Below are positions 17,313-27,300 of a DNA stretch of 37,462 bases, piece after piece. The position numbers were made by a program, and so were the translations under genes. Each line of letters starts with the position of its first letter. Within the stretch, counting starts at the first letter, position 1. Source of the stretch: Streptomyces boncukensis (GTDB lineage Bacteria > Actinomycetota > Actinomycetes > Streptomycetales > Streptomycetaceae); NCBI RefSeq assembly GCF_011045075.1, contig NZ_JAAKZZ010000014.1, positions 1-37,462 of the forward strand, in the 5' to 3' direction. Under the pieces are notes generated by a model. The model searched no databases, was not told the DNA's origin, and saw nothing but the letters and a program-made list of their open reading frames with translations.

Positions 17313-18893
17313 GTGATCAGGTTCGCGCTGCTGTTCGTGTCCGCGCTGCTGGGCGCCGGACTCACGGTGCCCGCCGTCACGGTGTCGCCGCGGTGGTGGG
17401 CAGCTGCCGCGCTCGCGTGGGCCCTGGCCGCCCTCGGCGGGTACGACCTGCTGCAGCGCAGGCACTCCGTGCTGCGCAACTATCCTGTACTCGGCCATCT
17501 GCGCTATCTGCTGGAGCGCCTCCGTCCGGAGCTGCAGCAGTACTTCATCGAGCGCGACTACGACGGGCGCCCCTTCGACCGGGTGGTGCGCAGCATCGTC
17601 TACGAGCGGGCGAAGGGCACCGCGGCGGAGGAGGCGTTCGGCACCGAACGCGACGTCCGCACTCCGGGACACGAGTTCCTGGTGCACTCCATCGCCCCCG
17701 TACCCGTGCCCGAGACTCCGCCCACGGTGCGTGTCGGCGGCCCCGACTGCACTCGGCCGTACGAGATGTCGCTGCTCAACGTCTCGGCGATGAGCTTCGG
17801 CGCGCTGTCCTCCCACGCCGTGCTCGCGCTGAACCGCGGAGCCGCGCGCGGTGGCTTCGCACACGACACCGGTGAAGGGGGCATCTCCGCACACCACCTG
17901 CGGCACGGGGGCGACCTGGTCTGGGAGATCGGCACGGGATACTTCGGCTGCCGGACGAAGGACGGGGACTTCGACCCGCGGCAGTTCGCCGACCAGGCGG
18001 CGCGCGAACAGGTCGTATGCGTGTCGCTGAAGCTCTCGCAGGGCGCGAAGCCCGGCAGCGGCGGACTGCTGCCCGGCGGCAAGGTCAACGAGGAGATCGC
18101 CCGGGCCCGGGGCGTGCCCCAGGGCAGGACCGTGGTCTCGCCTCCGTACCACAGCGTCTTCACCACCCCGCGTGACCTGGTCCACTTCCTGGCGTACCTG
18201 CGGGAACTGGCCGGCGGGAAGCCCGTGGGGCTCAAGCTGTGCGTCGGGTCCCGCCGGGAGTTCCTGGCGCTGTGCAAGGCCATGCGGGCGGAGGGCAGCA
18301 CTCCGGACTTCGTCGTCGTCGACGGTTCGGAGGGGGGCACCGGCGCGGCGCCGCTGGAGTTCGCCGACCACCTCGGCCAGCCGCTCACCGAGGGCCTGCT
18401 CACCGTCCACAACGCGCTGACGGGCGCGGGGCTGCGCGAGAGGATCCGCATCGGCGCCAGCGGCAAGGTCGCCACCGGCGCCGACATCGTCAAACGCCTC
18501 ATCCAGGGCGCCGACTACACCAACGCGGCCCGCGCCATGATGTTCGCCGTCGGCTGCATCCAGGCGCAGCGCTGCCACACCAATACCTGTCCCGTCGGCG
18601 TCACCACCCAGGACCCGCGGCGCGTCCGCGCCCTCGACGTGGCCGACAAGGCCCTGCGCGTCCAGCGCTTCCAGGCCGAGACCGTCGCCAGCGCCATGAA
18701 GATCATGGCCGCCGCCGGCGTGTCCGCCCCCGGTGAGCTCCGCCCGTCCATGCTGCGCCGGCGCATCGATCCGGCCACCATCCGCGCCAGCGACGAACTC
18801 TACGAGCGCCTGGCCCCGGAGAGTCTGCTGGGCGATGCGCCGGCGCAGTGGGCCCAGGACTGGTCGGCGGCCGACCCGGACCGCTTCTTCTAG
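17313..18893 (+). CDS. Membrane-anchored FMN-binding glutamate synthase-family protein
   Basis: A 526-residue protein equivalent to the FMN/synthase domain of glutamate synthase (GltB2-like), without the glutaminase or NADPH domains. Two hydrophobic helices occupy roughly residues 1-45. The FMN barrel follows, with SLLNVSAMSFGALSSHAVLA, GEGGIS, VSLKLSQGAKPGSGG, VVDGSEGGTGAAPLEF and IRIGASGKVATGADI. A C-x5-C-x4-C cluster (Cys415, Cys421, Cys426 in CIQAQRCHTNTCPVG) matches the 3Fe-4S site of GOGAT. The GTG start at 17313 is uncertain; no strong Shine-Dalgarno was seen. The 258 bp downstream hold no supported gene. Electron donor and substrate are unknown. Confidence 0.9.
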   Translation: MIRFALLFVSALLGAGLTVPAVTVSPRWWAAAALAWALAALGGYDLLQRRHSVLRNYPVLGHLRYLLERLRPELQQYFIERDYDGRPFDRVVRSIVYERAKGTAAEEAFGTERDVRTPGHEFLVHSIAPVPVPETPPTVRVGGPDCTRPYEMSLLNVSAMSFGALSSHAVLALNRGAARGGFAHDTGEGGISAHHLRHGGDLVWEIGTGYFGCRTKDGDFDPRQFADQAAREQVVCVSLKLSQGAKPGSGGLLPGGKVNEEIARARGVPQGRTVVSPPYHSVFTTPRDLVHFLAYLRELAGGKPVGLKLCVGSRREFLALCKAMRAEGSTPDFVVVDGSEGGTGAAPLEFADHLGQPLTEGLLTVHNALTGAGLRERIRIGASGKVATGADIVKRLIQGADYTNAARAMMFAVGCIQAQRCHTNTCPVGVTTQDPRRVRALDVADKALRVQRFQAETVASAMKIMAAAGVSAPGELRPSMLRRRIDPATIRASDELYERLAPESLLGDAPAQWAQDWSAADPDRFF

Positions 18894-19151
18894 CCGGGCG
18901 CGGCAGGCGTCATCCCGAGGTGCCGGGTGACTTCCCGCGGCCCCGGGGCGCCGGCGAGGAGGTCCTAGTCCTGGGTCTGGCCTGGGCCTTGACGCCCTGC
19001 CGGAGTACGGCCGCACGGCCGCTGTCACCGCGCAGGATCGCGGCCGAGGCGGCCTCTCGGCCGTACTGCGCCCCGATGAGAACCCGCGCCGAGGGGCTTC
19101 CCGGGGGCGCGCCCGGCCGCCGGGCGGCGTCCCCGCCACTTCGGCCGGGGG

Positions 19152-19856
19152 TCAGCCCGCAGGGGTGTTGTAGTTGACGATTCCCTCCACCATGAGGGCG
19201 GACGCACCGGCCAGCGGGCTGGCAGTCCCTTCCGCCACGACGTCGGGCAGCCTGTGCGCCTCGTCCTCGGTGACTGCCACCATGCCCCAGAACGCGTTGA
19301 AGCCCGAAGGGTCGCTCGGCTTGTCGACAGCCGCCCCCACCGTCCTGGTCCCGCCCGCCTCGGCCAAGGCCAGCGCGCCCATCTGCTGCAGCGTGCCGGG
19401 ATCCCGCTCCTCGGCAGCCACGACGCTCCAGCCCGTCGCCGCTGTCCGCCGCAGTGCGGCGAGGAGCTTGCCAGCCGCGTCCGAGTCGCTGACAACGATG
19501 TCGGGCAGAACGAGAGCAACCGGCCCCTGCGTCATCGGCAGGGCAGACCGGATCGCCCCGTCGAGACCCGGGCCAAGCGACTCGTCCTGGTAGACAAAGA
19601 CCATCTGAAAGGTCTCCGCATAGCGCGCGAGATAGCTCACCGTGTCCAGCTTGCGTGTCCCGAACACGACAACCAAGCGCACGGTGAGCCCGCTCTTGGT
19701 CAATTCGACAACGGGTTCCAGGCTGCGGTCCAGCACGGTGACCCCAGGAGCCAGACAGTGCAGCTCCTTCGGATAGGCCGCCCCGAAGCGGGTGCCGAGG
19801 CCGGCACAGGGCAGGATGACCGAAACATCAGGGCCCGGCGTGGGCGAACTATGCAT
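19152..19856 (-). CDS. Nucleotidyltransferase (sugar-nucleotide pyrophosphorylase-like)
   Basis: A 234-residue GT-A-fold NTP transferase. The N-terminal signature reads LPCAGLGTRFGAAYPKEL (residues 15-32), a variant of GxGTRLxPxTxxxPK with Lys30 as the likely phosphate-binding Lys. VFVYQDESLGPGLDGAIRSA and ALVLPDIVVSD supply the second binding loop and metal-binding Asp. Such enzymes make NDP-sugars from NTP and sugar-1-phosphate. The ATG at 19854-19856 was chosen because the domain begins immediately after it and GGAGAG precedes it. It is divergent from a GT1 glycosyltransferase, which could use its product, although no sugar-modifying genes lie between. Confidence 0.85.
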   Translation of the reverse strand: MHSSPTPGPDVSVILPCAGLGTRFGAAYPKELHCLAPGVTVLDRSLEPVVELTKSGLTVRLVVVFGTRKLDTVSYLARYAETFQMVFVYQDESLGPGLDGAIRSALPMTQGPVALVLPDIVVSDSDAAGKLLAALRRTAATGWSVVAAEERDPGTLQQMGALALAEAGGTRTVGAAVDKPSDPSGFNAFWGMVAVTEDEAHRLPDVVAEGTASPLAGASALMVEGIVNYNTPAG

Positions 19857-19980
19857 CGAGCAGCTCTCCGGTGATGTTGACGATCGGGACCTCGCACACC
19901 TCGCCGGGCACTCCCGGATACACAAGTCTCTGCCGGAACCGCCGAATTGGTCAACGACAAGGACGAGACCGGCCGTCTAC
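19849..19980 (-). pseudogene. Possible broken 3' end of a gene coupled to the nucleotidyltransferase
   Basis: Upstream of the nucleotidyltransferase, a minus-strand frame reads VYPGVPGEVCEVPIVNITGE then LLDA and a stop. Its TAG overlaps the start of the next gene (GATGCATAG), a classic coupling junction. Upstream of position 19923 the protein-like reading shifts frame (GLVLVVDQFGGSGRDL); adding one base near 19924 would join the two. Third positions are mostly G/C in both parts. It may be a decayed gene, or a 24-codon leader starting at the GTG 19923. Not recognised. Confidence 0.35.
19925..19954 (-). promoter_or_regulatory. Candidate promoter for the nucleotidyltransferase
   Basis: On the minus strand, TTGACC, an 18-base spacer and GAGACT resemble a vegetative promoter, about 70 bases before the ATG. 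The -10 departs from TANNNT at the first base. It would conflict with reading the upstream remnant as a living gene. Confidence 0.3.
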
Positions 19981-20078
19981 TGTCACCAGGGGCGACCTGC
20001 ACTGCTGCCCGCACACGCTCGATATCCGGGCAGAAACGAACAGAAGCACAGGTAAGACATAACGAAAGAGGACGCGGA

Positions 20079-21290
20079 ATGCGGGTGCTGTTGTCTACCT
20101 ACGGGACACGAGGCGATGTCGAGCCGCTGGTTGCACTCGCGGTGCAGTTGCGGGCGCTCGGTGTGGGGGTGCGGATGTGCGCCCCGCCGGACGAGGAGTT
20201 CGCCGAGCGGCTTGCCGGGATCGGGGTGCAACCGGTGCCGGTCGGGCCACCGGTGCGTGAGGTGATGCGCGGGACGGCTCTGCCGTCGGCGGCGGACCTT
20301 GCCAGGTACCGGAACCAGTTGGTCGAGACGCAGTTCGACGTCTTCCCTGCGGCGCTCGACGGATGTGACGCGCTGGTGGCGGCCGGCCTGGCGCAGGTTG
20401 CCGCGCGGTCCGCGGCCGAGGCCGCGGGCATCCGCTACGTGTACACGAGCTACTCGGCGGTCCATCTGCCGTCGCCGCACCATGCCCCGCCGCCGCGGCC
20501 CGGCTGGCCGGAGCCGGACCCGGAGGTGAAGGACAACCGGACGCTGTGGAAGCTGGACGCGCACCACATGAACGCTCAGTTCAGCGAGACGCTCAACGGC
20601 CACCGGGCAGCGATCGGCCTGCCGGCGGTGGACAACGTGCGCGACCACATCCTCACCGACCGTCCGTGGCTGGCGGCCGACCCGGTCCTGGGGCCGTGGC
20701 GGGAGGTCCCGGGGCTCGACGTCACCCAGACAGGCGCCTGGACGCTGCCGGACGAACGCCCGCTCCCGGCCGACCTGGTGGCGTTCCTGGACGCGGGCGC
20801 ACCACCGGTCTACGTGGGCTTCGGCAGCCTGCGCCCGTCGCCGGACATCGGCCGCATGGCCGTCGAGGCGATCCGCGCGCAGGGGCACCGCGTGCTCGTG
20901 TCCCGCGGCTGGGCGGACCTGGACCTGGCCGACGGGCGAGACGACTGCCTCGCCATCGGGGAGGTCAACCATCAGCGCCTGTTCGGCAGGGTGGCGGCCG
21001 TGGTGCACCACGGCGGCGCGGGCACGACGCTGACAGCCGCCGCGGCGGGCGCGCCGCAAGTGGTGATACCCCTCCAGCTGTCCGACAACACGTACTGGGC
21101 CGGCCGGGTGGCAGACCTGGCCATCGGGGCGGCACTCGATGATCCGCCGCCGACCGCCGAATCCCTGAGCACCGTGGTCAAGACCGCGCTGGCGCCCGAG
21201 ACCCGGGCGCGAGCGAAGGCTCTGGGCAGCCGGATCGGCACCGACGGAGCGGAGGCGGCCGGGCGTCTGCTGGTCGAGGCGCTCCGGTGA
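20079..21290 (+). CDS. GT1-family glycosyltransferase (MGT/UGT type)
   Basis: A 403-residue GT-B glycosyltransferase resembling macrolide and natural-product glycosyltransferases. The N-terminus begins MRVLLSTYGTRGDVEPLVAL, the acceptor-domain signature with a GTRGDV loop. The C-terminal donor domain carries VYVGFGSLRPSP and HHGGAGTTLTAAAAGAPQVV (His310-Gly313 onward), the NDP-sugar binding block. The ATG at 20079 follows AAAGAGG with 6-8 bases spacing. It is divergent from the nucleotidyltransferase. No polyketide or peptide synthetase is in view, so the acceptor is unknown; such orphan enzymes may glycosylate lipids or inactivate macrolides. Confidence 0.93.
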   Translation: MRVLLSTYGTRGDVEPLVALAVQLRALGVGVRMCAPPDEEFAERLAGIGVQPVPVGPPVREVMRGTALPSAADLARYRNQLVETQFDVFPAALDGCDALVAAGLAQVAARSAAEAAGIRYVYTSYSAVHLPSPHHAPPPRPGWPEPDPEVKDNRTLWKLDAHHMNAQFSETLNGHRAAIGLPAVDNVRDHILTDRPWLAADPVLGPWREVPGLDVTQTGAWTLPDERPLPADLVAFLDAGAPPVYVGFGSLRPSPDIGRMAVEAIRAQGHRVLVSRGWADLDLADGRDDCLAIGEVNHQRLFGRVAAVVHHGGAGTTLTAAAAGAPQVVIPLQLSDNTYWAGRVADLAIGAALDDPPPTAESLSTVVKTALAPETRARAKALGSRIGTDGAEAAGRLLVEALR

Positions 21291-21425
21291 GCGGGGCTCT
21301 CCCGGGGACGGATGGCTCGCATGACGGATCGTTCGCCGGGCCACCGACGGCGTTTCAGGGAGAGTTCTCGGCCACCCTCGGTCGACAGAGCCCTGATGTC
21401 AGTGAGGATGCGTAGCCTCATCGTC

Positions 21426-23060
21426 ATGGCGGAAGAAGGGCTCGGGCCGGCTCAGCAACCCGGTGACGCAGACACATGGCAGCGGCTGAGCGCGTACTCC
21501 TATCTCAGCGCTCGCGAACGCCTCGAACACGTCGAGATCATGCGTGTGTTCTGCTCCACTCTGCTGACAGATCTGTCGGTCCCGGACGTTCTGACGAGGC
21601 TGGAGAACAGCGAGGGTGCAGCATCCGGTCTGGATGCCGACCAGCTCACCACTCGGCTGGAACAGTTGACCGCCTGGGGGAATCTCCTCCGCAGCAGCCA
21701 CACGGTTGCAGCTTCCAGTATCCGCGAGTACCAACGTTCCCGGTCCCGCTATCAGCTGTCCAAACTCGGAGAGCGGATCCAGCGCGACGTCGATGACGTG
21801 CTGGCGGGTGCGGATGCGGCGCGCGAGGTCAGCAGCGAGCTGCTGGCCCTCGTCGAACGGGGGCTGCGTGAGCTGGCCTCGCTGGTTCACCAGCCGGGTG
21901 GTGCGAACCCCCAGGAGGCGCTGGAGCGGATCAGCACGCTGTTCGTGCAGTTCGTCGAGTTCGCGGATTCCATCCGGGACTTCTACGCCTACCTGGGACA
22001 GGTGCTCTCCCGGTACGACCTGGACGGCGGCGAGTACCAGGGCTTCAAGGACCTTCTCCTGGACTACGTGGAAGCGATAACCGAGGAGGTGTCCTTCCGA
22101 GCTCCCCGGATCGCGTCCGCTCTCGATGTTCTGTGGCCCGAACTCCCCGGTCTTCTGGAACGCATCGACGCAGTCGCAGGCGGCCTGTCCGGCATCACCG
22201 GGGGAATGCCGGAGAACCGGGTGCAGCGCAGCCGGGGCCGTGAGCTCACGGACTGGGAAGGGCTGCGAGGCTGGTTCACCGATAGTGACGGCCAGGGCAG
22301 CCAGGTGGACCAGCTCCGGGACGCCACGATGCGCGCCCTGCAGTCGCTTCTGGCGAACGCGAAGCGCATGCTGCGTTCGGCTTCAGGTGAGATGTCGCGG
22401 CGCAAGGACCTGCTCAAGCTGGCCCGCTGGTTCGATGAGGCGGCTCCGGAGGACGCCCACGACATCGCGACCGCGGCCTTCGGCATGTACAGCGCCCGGC
22501 ACCTGGGCGTGCCGCCTGATTCCGACACGGCAGTGCCCGCGTACACCAGCTGGTGGACGGGTCCCGTGGTGGAGGTCCCGGTGGCCCTGCGCGAACGCGG
22601 GAGCCGTGCCCAGCGTGGCCGCACGTCCTCGGTGGAAGACCATGCCAAGCAGAAGCAACAGCTGCAGCAGGAAGCCCGAGAGCGGGCGGCGGCTCGACAA
22701 GCGGCTGCGGACGAGCTGCGCAGTGCCGCAGGAGACTTCGCACGCGTCCGGCTGACCTCCCCGGCCCTGTCGCTACTGCTGGAGCTGCTGGCCGGCGCAT
22801 TGGGGAACGCGCAACTGTTGCGAGGCGGAGAAGACGCCAACGGCAGGGGCAGCGACCGGGGCAGCGGCTTCGGCATCGAAGCAGCTCGGACAGCGGACGC
22901 GGAACTCGGGATCCGACTCACGGTCGAGCGCGTGCCGGACAGCAGCACGGTTCTCCACTCCGTGGACGGCGACCTCGTTCTGGACGAACTGATCCTGAGT
23001 ATCGAAGGGCTCCGGGAAGCCGAACGAGGCGAAGCACAGGCAGGGGTGAGCGCATCATGA
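21426..23060 (+). CDS. jetA: Wadjet type III JetA (TIGR02677/DUF2397)
   Basis: The first gene of a four-gene Wadjet cassette. JetA is the kleisin-like (MukF-like) subunit that bridges the SMC ATPase heads. The 544-residue protein is almost all helical. The N-terminal winged-helix region starts SAYSYLSARERLEHVEIMRVF, and a highly charged coiled segment lies around residues 404-444 (HAKQKQQLQQEARERAAARQ). It fits TIGR02677 in layout and position. The start is uncertain: ATG 21426 has no Shine-Dalgarno but a TAGCCT hexamer (21413-21418) suits a leaderless message. ATGs at 21408 and 21396 are alternatives, the former directly behind GTGAGG. Its stop overlaps jetB by ATGA. Confidence 0.88.
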   Translation: MAEEGLGPAQQPGDADTWQRLSAYSYLSARERLEHVEIMRVFCSTLLTDLSVPDVLTRLENSEGAASGLDADQLTTRLEQLTAWGNLLRSSHTVAASSIREYQRSRSRYQLSKLGERIQRDVDDVLAGADAAREVSSELLALVERGLRELASLVHQPGGANPQEALERISTLFVQFVEFADSIRDFYAYLGQVLSRYDLDGGEYQGFKDLLLDYVEAITEEVSFRAPRIASALDVLWPELPGLLERIDAVAGGLSGITGGMPENRVQRSRGRELTDWEGLRGWFTDSDGQGSQVDQLRDATMRALQSLLANAKRMLRSASGEMSRRKDLLKLARWFDEAAPEDAHDIATAAFGMYSARHLGVPPDSDTAVPAYTSWWTGPVVEVPVALRERGSRAQRGRTSSVEDHAKQKQQLQQEARERAAARQAAADELRSAAGDFARVRLTSPALSLLLELLAGALGNAQLLRGGEDANGRGSDRGSGFGIEAARTADAELGIRLTVERVPDSSTVLHSVDGDLVLDELILSIEGLREAERGEAQAGVSAS

Positions 23061-24382
23061 CGGTTCCCTCTGCCATGGATGTCCAGCTCGCCGCCGAGCG
23101 CCAGGCCGCAGCTCGCCTGCTGCTGGCCCACCCCTTGGTGACGGCAAAGGGACAGCACGCGGATGTGTTCCCGCTCGTCCGCAGGCATGCAGAATGGCTG
23201 ACACAACGATTCCAGCGGGTTCTCGGCTACCAGCTGCTGGTGGAATCGGCGTACGCGCGGCTGTTCAAGGCAGGGCTCGGACACCGGTCGGGGCACCGGC
23301 TCGTGCGGTCCACAGGGACTCCCTTCACGCCTCGCACCTATGCGTGCCTCGCGCTGGCGCTGTCCGTGCTCGTCACCGCCCCGGAGCAGATGCTGCTCTC
23401 CCGGCTGGTCGCGGACCTGAAGGCTGCCGCGGCGGACGCCGGTGTCGAGCTGGAGGGGACGGGCAGGCAGGCGGAGAAGCGAACTCTCGCCGCGGCCCTG
23501 ACGCAGCTGGTCGAGTGGGGCGCGCTGGTCGAGATCGAAGGCAGCGTCTCCGCCGTCACCCACGAGGACAGCGGTGAGGCGCTGCTGACCGTGGACCGGG
23601 AGATCACCCGTGCCCTCGTCGCCGGCCCCCTCACGCAGAGCAGAGACGGGGCCGAGTTCATACGGCGCGGCGCCGACCCCGGTTTCGGTGGTCCGCGGAC
23701 GTACGTGCGGCGCATGCTGGTGGAGACACCTGCCGTGTACCTGGATGAGCTGACCGACAGCGAGCGCGACTGGCTGCGGACCCGGCAGCGCCGCGAGTCA
23801 CAGGCGTTCTCCGACCTCCTCGGGTTGGAGGCGGAGATCCGGGCCGAGGGCATCATGCTGGTCGACCCGGAAGAGGAGCTGACCGATCTCCGCCTTCCCG
23901 GCACCGGAACCGTCGCGCAGGCGTCACTGCTCCTGGTGGAACAGCTGGTCGAACAACTGCGGCCGGAGAATCCCGGCCACCCGGCCACCGGTGGAGAACT
24001 CGTGGTCGGTGTCCCCATCCCCGGGGGTCTGGTCGAGCGGACGCTGGCCGGGCTCGTCGAGGAGTACGGGCGGCGCTGCAACTGGCAGCGCGGCCTCATC
24101 GAAGACCTTTCCGCGCTACGGGACGCGGTGCTGGACCTGCTGTCCCGCATGCGGCTGGTGGCACCGCGGCACCCGCTCCGCTCGGCCGGCGAAGGGCTAC
24201 CGCAGACGTATTCGGAATCCGTGCCGGATGGGCGCCCCGTCACCGACGTCAGCGCGGCCCGCGGAGGCGGCGACGACTGGGTGCTGCTCGCTGCCGCTGC
24301 CCGCTACTCGCCCCGCGTCACCGTGAGCAAGGCCGCTGTCCCGCAACCGGACCCGGGCACCCAGCAGGAGCTTCCGCTATGA
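23057..24382 (+). CDS. jetB: Wadjet type III JetB (TIGR02678/DUF2398)
   Basis: A 441-residue TIGR02678-type protein, the KITE-like (MukE-like) winged-helix subunit that binds kleisin and DNA in the JetABC complex. Family features visible are the early block ARLLLAHPLVT, the RRHAEWLTQRFQRVLGYQL segment, and RTYACLALALSVLVTAPEQM, followed by EKRTLAAALTQLVEWGAL, a winged-helix-like element. The acidic helical C-terminus ends in a Gln/Pro-rich tail. It starts at an ATG overlapping the jetA stop and ends overlapping the jetC start, both as ATGA, so stoichiometry is probably set by translational coupling. Confidence 0.9.
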   Translation: MTVPSAMDVQLAAERQAAARLLLAHPLVTAKGQHADVFPLVRRHAEWLTQRFQRVLGYQLLVESAYARLFKAGLGHRSGHRLVRSTGTPFTPRTYACLALALSVLVTAPEQMLLSRLVADLKAAAADAGVELEGTGRQAEKRTLAAALTQLVEWGALVEIEGSVSAVTHEDSGEALLTVDREITRALVAGPLTQSRDGAEFIRRGADPGFGGPRTYVRRMLVETPAVYLDELTDSERDWLRTRQRRESQAFSDLLGLEAEIRAEGIMLVDPEEELTDLRLPGTGTVAQASLLLVEQLVEQLRPENPGHPATGGELVVGVPIPGGLVERTLAGLVEEYGRRCNWQRGLIEDLSALRDAVLDLLSRMRLVAPRHPLRSAGEGLPQTYSESVPDGRPVTDVSAARGGGDDWVLLAAAARYSPRVTVSKAAVPQPDPGTQQELPL

Positions 24383-27300
24383 CGTCCCGCAGCACCGCGC
24401 CCATCCCGCTGCAGCGGTCATCGGCGTCACTCAGCCCCCGCTATCGGCTGCATCGCGCCGGCATCGTCAACGTCTGGCAGTACGACCAGCAGGAGTTTCT
24501 CTTCGGGGACGGCCGGTTGCTCCTGCGCGGCAAGAACGGTGCGGGCAAGTCCAAGGCGCTGGAGATGCTGCTTCCGTACCTGCTGGACGGCGATGCCCGC
24601 GCCCTGGACGCCACCGGCACGGGTCGCACGACTCTCGCCTGGCTCATGCTCGACGGCTTCGAGGGGACCAACCGGCTCGGGTACCTCTGGGTGGAGTTCC
24701 GCATGGCCACGGAGGACGGCGGCGAGGAGTACCTCACGCTCGGAGCCGCCCTGCGCGCCTCGAAGTCGACAAAGAAGGCGACGCCGTCCTTCTTCCTCAC
24801 TCCTCTCCGGGTGGGAGAGGACCTCGTGCTGGTGGATTCCGGCAAGCCGCTGCCGGTTGAGGGACTGAAGGCCGCCGTCGGTTCGGCCAACGTGACGGAA
24901 CGCGCCGTCGAGCACCGGGGCACTGTGGCGCGCAGGCTCTTCGGTATCACTGAACCCAGGCGATACCGCAACCTGACCCAGCAGCTGCACCGGCTGCGAC
25001 GCCCGACCGTCGGTGACCGCATCGAGTCCGGCGGACTGACCACCCTGTTGAGCGAGACTCTCCCCGGCCTGGACGAGGAGGTGGTGGACAAGGTCGCCCG
25101 GAACCTCCACGATCTCGACTCCGTGCGGGACAAACTCGGACGCCTGGAGCTCACGGATGGCGCTTTGCGCGCCTTCCTCACCAAGTACAGCGCCTATCTC
25201 AGAGGCGTCCTGCACCGGAGCGCCGACGGCGTGCACCGGGAGCTGGAGCTGCTCGCCAAGCGGCGCAAGGACGCTGGAGACGCCGGGAAGACGACGGCGA
25301 CGCTCAAGCAGCAGGAGTCCGAGACCGGGGCGCGGTTGGCTTCCCTCGAAAAGGAGCTGGACGATGCACGCGCCGAGCTGGACGCCCTGCACGCGAGCGA
25401 CGGGTACCGGAGTCTGCAGGACCTTGCCGAACGCCGCAATACGGTCACAGCGCTGCACTCAGCGGCGGAGTCGGCCCACACCGCGCTACTGAGTTCCCAC
25501 TCGGCCGAGCGGGCCGCGACGAAACAGCTCGCTCAGGGGAGGGACCGCTTCGGCAGCCGCTTCCGCACCCTGTCGGACGACCATCGGGATGCGCTGTCCG
25601 AGGCCGAGCGGGCGGGCATGGCGCTGAGCCACTTCGGTGAGGCCCCCTCCGTGCCCGTGACCGTTCTGGCCCCGCCGACCGAGTCCGAGCTCGTGGGCCC
25701 GGACGAAGAGGTACAGCGCCTGGAGCGCGGGAATGTCACCGCTGTGGACATCGACGCCGCTGACACCGCGCTCCGCGCGTGGGAACAGCAGCTGGCACAC
25801 GCCGCGTCCGTGGCGCAGTACCGGTCCCGCATGGTCTCCGGCGTGCAGCGGCTCATCGACCTGTTCCAGAAGGCGCAGTCGGCGGCCGACCACGCGGACG
25901 CCGAGCGTGAACGGCTGGACGAAGCGACGGAGGACGCGGAAGGACGACGCGACACCGCGCAGCAGGCCGTGGCCGCGGAAAGCACGGTATACGCAGGCCA
26001 GGTCGAGACGTGGCTGGCCCGCAGGGGCCCCGGCTCCGGCGACCCGGATGCGCCGTCCCTCGACACCGTCCGCCCACTGATCGGCCTTGCCGCCTCGTCG
26101 AACGCCCCCTTCGAAGAACGGGTGCTGGCCGCCGACGTCGACGCTCGCGTCGAGGAGCGTGCCCGTGCCCTGCTCGCTCCTCATGCCGAGGAACTCGCCG
26201 CCCGGCGCGACCACCTCGTCCTGGCCATCGGCCGTACGGCCGACGAGCGCGACCTCCTGGTACGGACACGGCAGGAGTGGGAGCAGCGCACGGATCCGCA
26301 ACCGCCGGTTCCGCACCACCGCGCCGCAGCGCGGGCGCCCGGCACAGGGGCACCGTTCTACCAGCTCGTGGACTTCGCCGAGTCCGTGTCGGATGCCGAG
26401 CGGGCCGGCCTGGAGGCCGCGCTGGAAGCGAGCGGACTGCTGGACGCCTGGGTGACAGCCGAGGGGACGCTGCTCGGCCCCGGCACGCGCGACACGCTGC
26501 TCGATCCGATGACCACCGTCGCTTCAGGGCCCACGCTGGCCGCTGCCCTCCGTCCCGTCGTCCCCCAGGACAGCGGCCTGACCGTGGCGCAGGTGGAGCT
26601 GGTCCTGTCCGCCATCGCACTCGCTCCGGCAGAGGACGCAAGCTCTGTCAGTGCTGTTTCCTACGAGGGGAGGTGGCGCCTGGGCGCTGCCCGAGGGCGC
26701 CACGCGAAGGAACACGCCGAGTACGTCGGCGCCGCGGTCCGCGCCGAGACGCGCCGCCGGAAGCTCGCCGACCTCGCGGAGCAGATCGCCACCGTCGAGC
26801 AGCGTCTGTCCTCCGAGCAGGCGGTGCTCGCCGAGGTCGACGGTCGGCGACAGGCCCTGGACACGGCTCTGCGGGAACTGCCGAGGGCGCGTCTGCTGGC
26901 CACGGCGTGGGCCCGGCTGGAGGACGCCGAGAAGAGCTGCGCCGAGCTGTCCGGGAAGGCGAAGAAAGCAGCGCACGACGCTGAGACCGCACGCGCACAC
27001 GCGGTTGCCGCTCGTACGGAGGCCGAGTCCACCGCCAGCGCCCACGACCTGCCGGCCAGGGCAGAGGCGCTCTCAGACGTCCGCAGTTCGCTGACCGCCC
27101 TCAGCAGCGCGACCCGACGGCTCCGCAAAGCCGTTCTCAGCACGGCGGAAGAGCTGATCAGCAGCCGCGTGGAGATCCATGCCTACCAGCGGGCCTACGA
27201 GGAGCGTACCGAGGCGGAGCGCCAGTACCGCCTGCGCATGGATGAGCTGACGCCGGCCCGCGCCGCACTGCGCACGCTGGACGAGACCGTCGGAGCCGAT

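Noticed and set aside
17020..17316. A 98-codon ORF with a purine-rich upstream sequence
   Set aside because: Third-position base use becomes random in its second half, no family resemblance, and its end overlaps the next gene. Kept only as a note in the gene-poor stretch.
17202..19139. A 645-codon minus-strand open frame
   Set aside because: It is the antisense shadow of the glutamate synthase-like gene, with shadow-type composition.
18894..19151. A possible gene between the glutamate synthase-like and nucleotidyltransferase genes
   Set aside because: No frame has a start with a ribosome site plus coding-like composition over a useful length; only GC-rich inverted repeats expected by chance.
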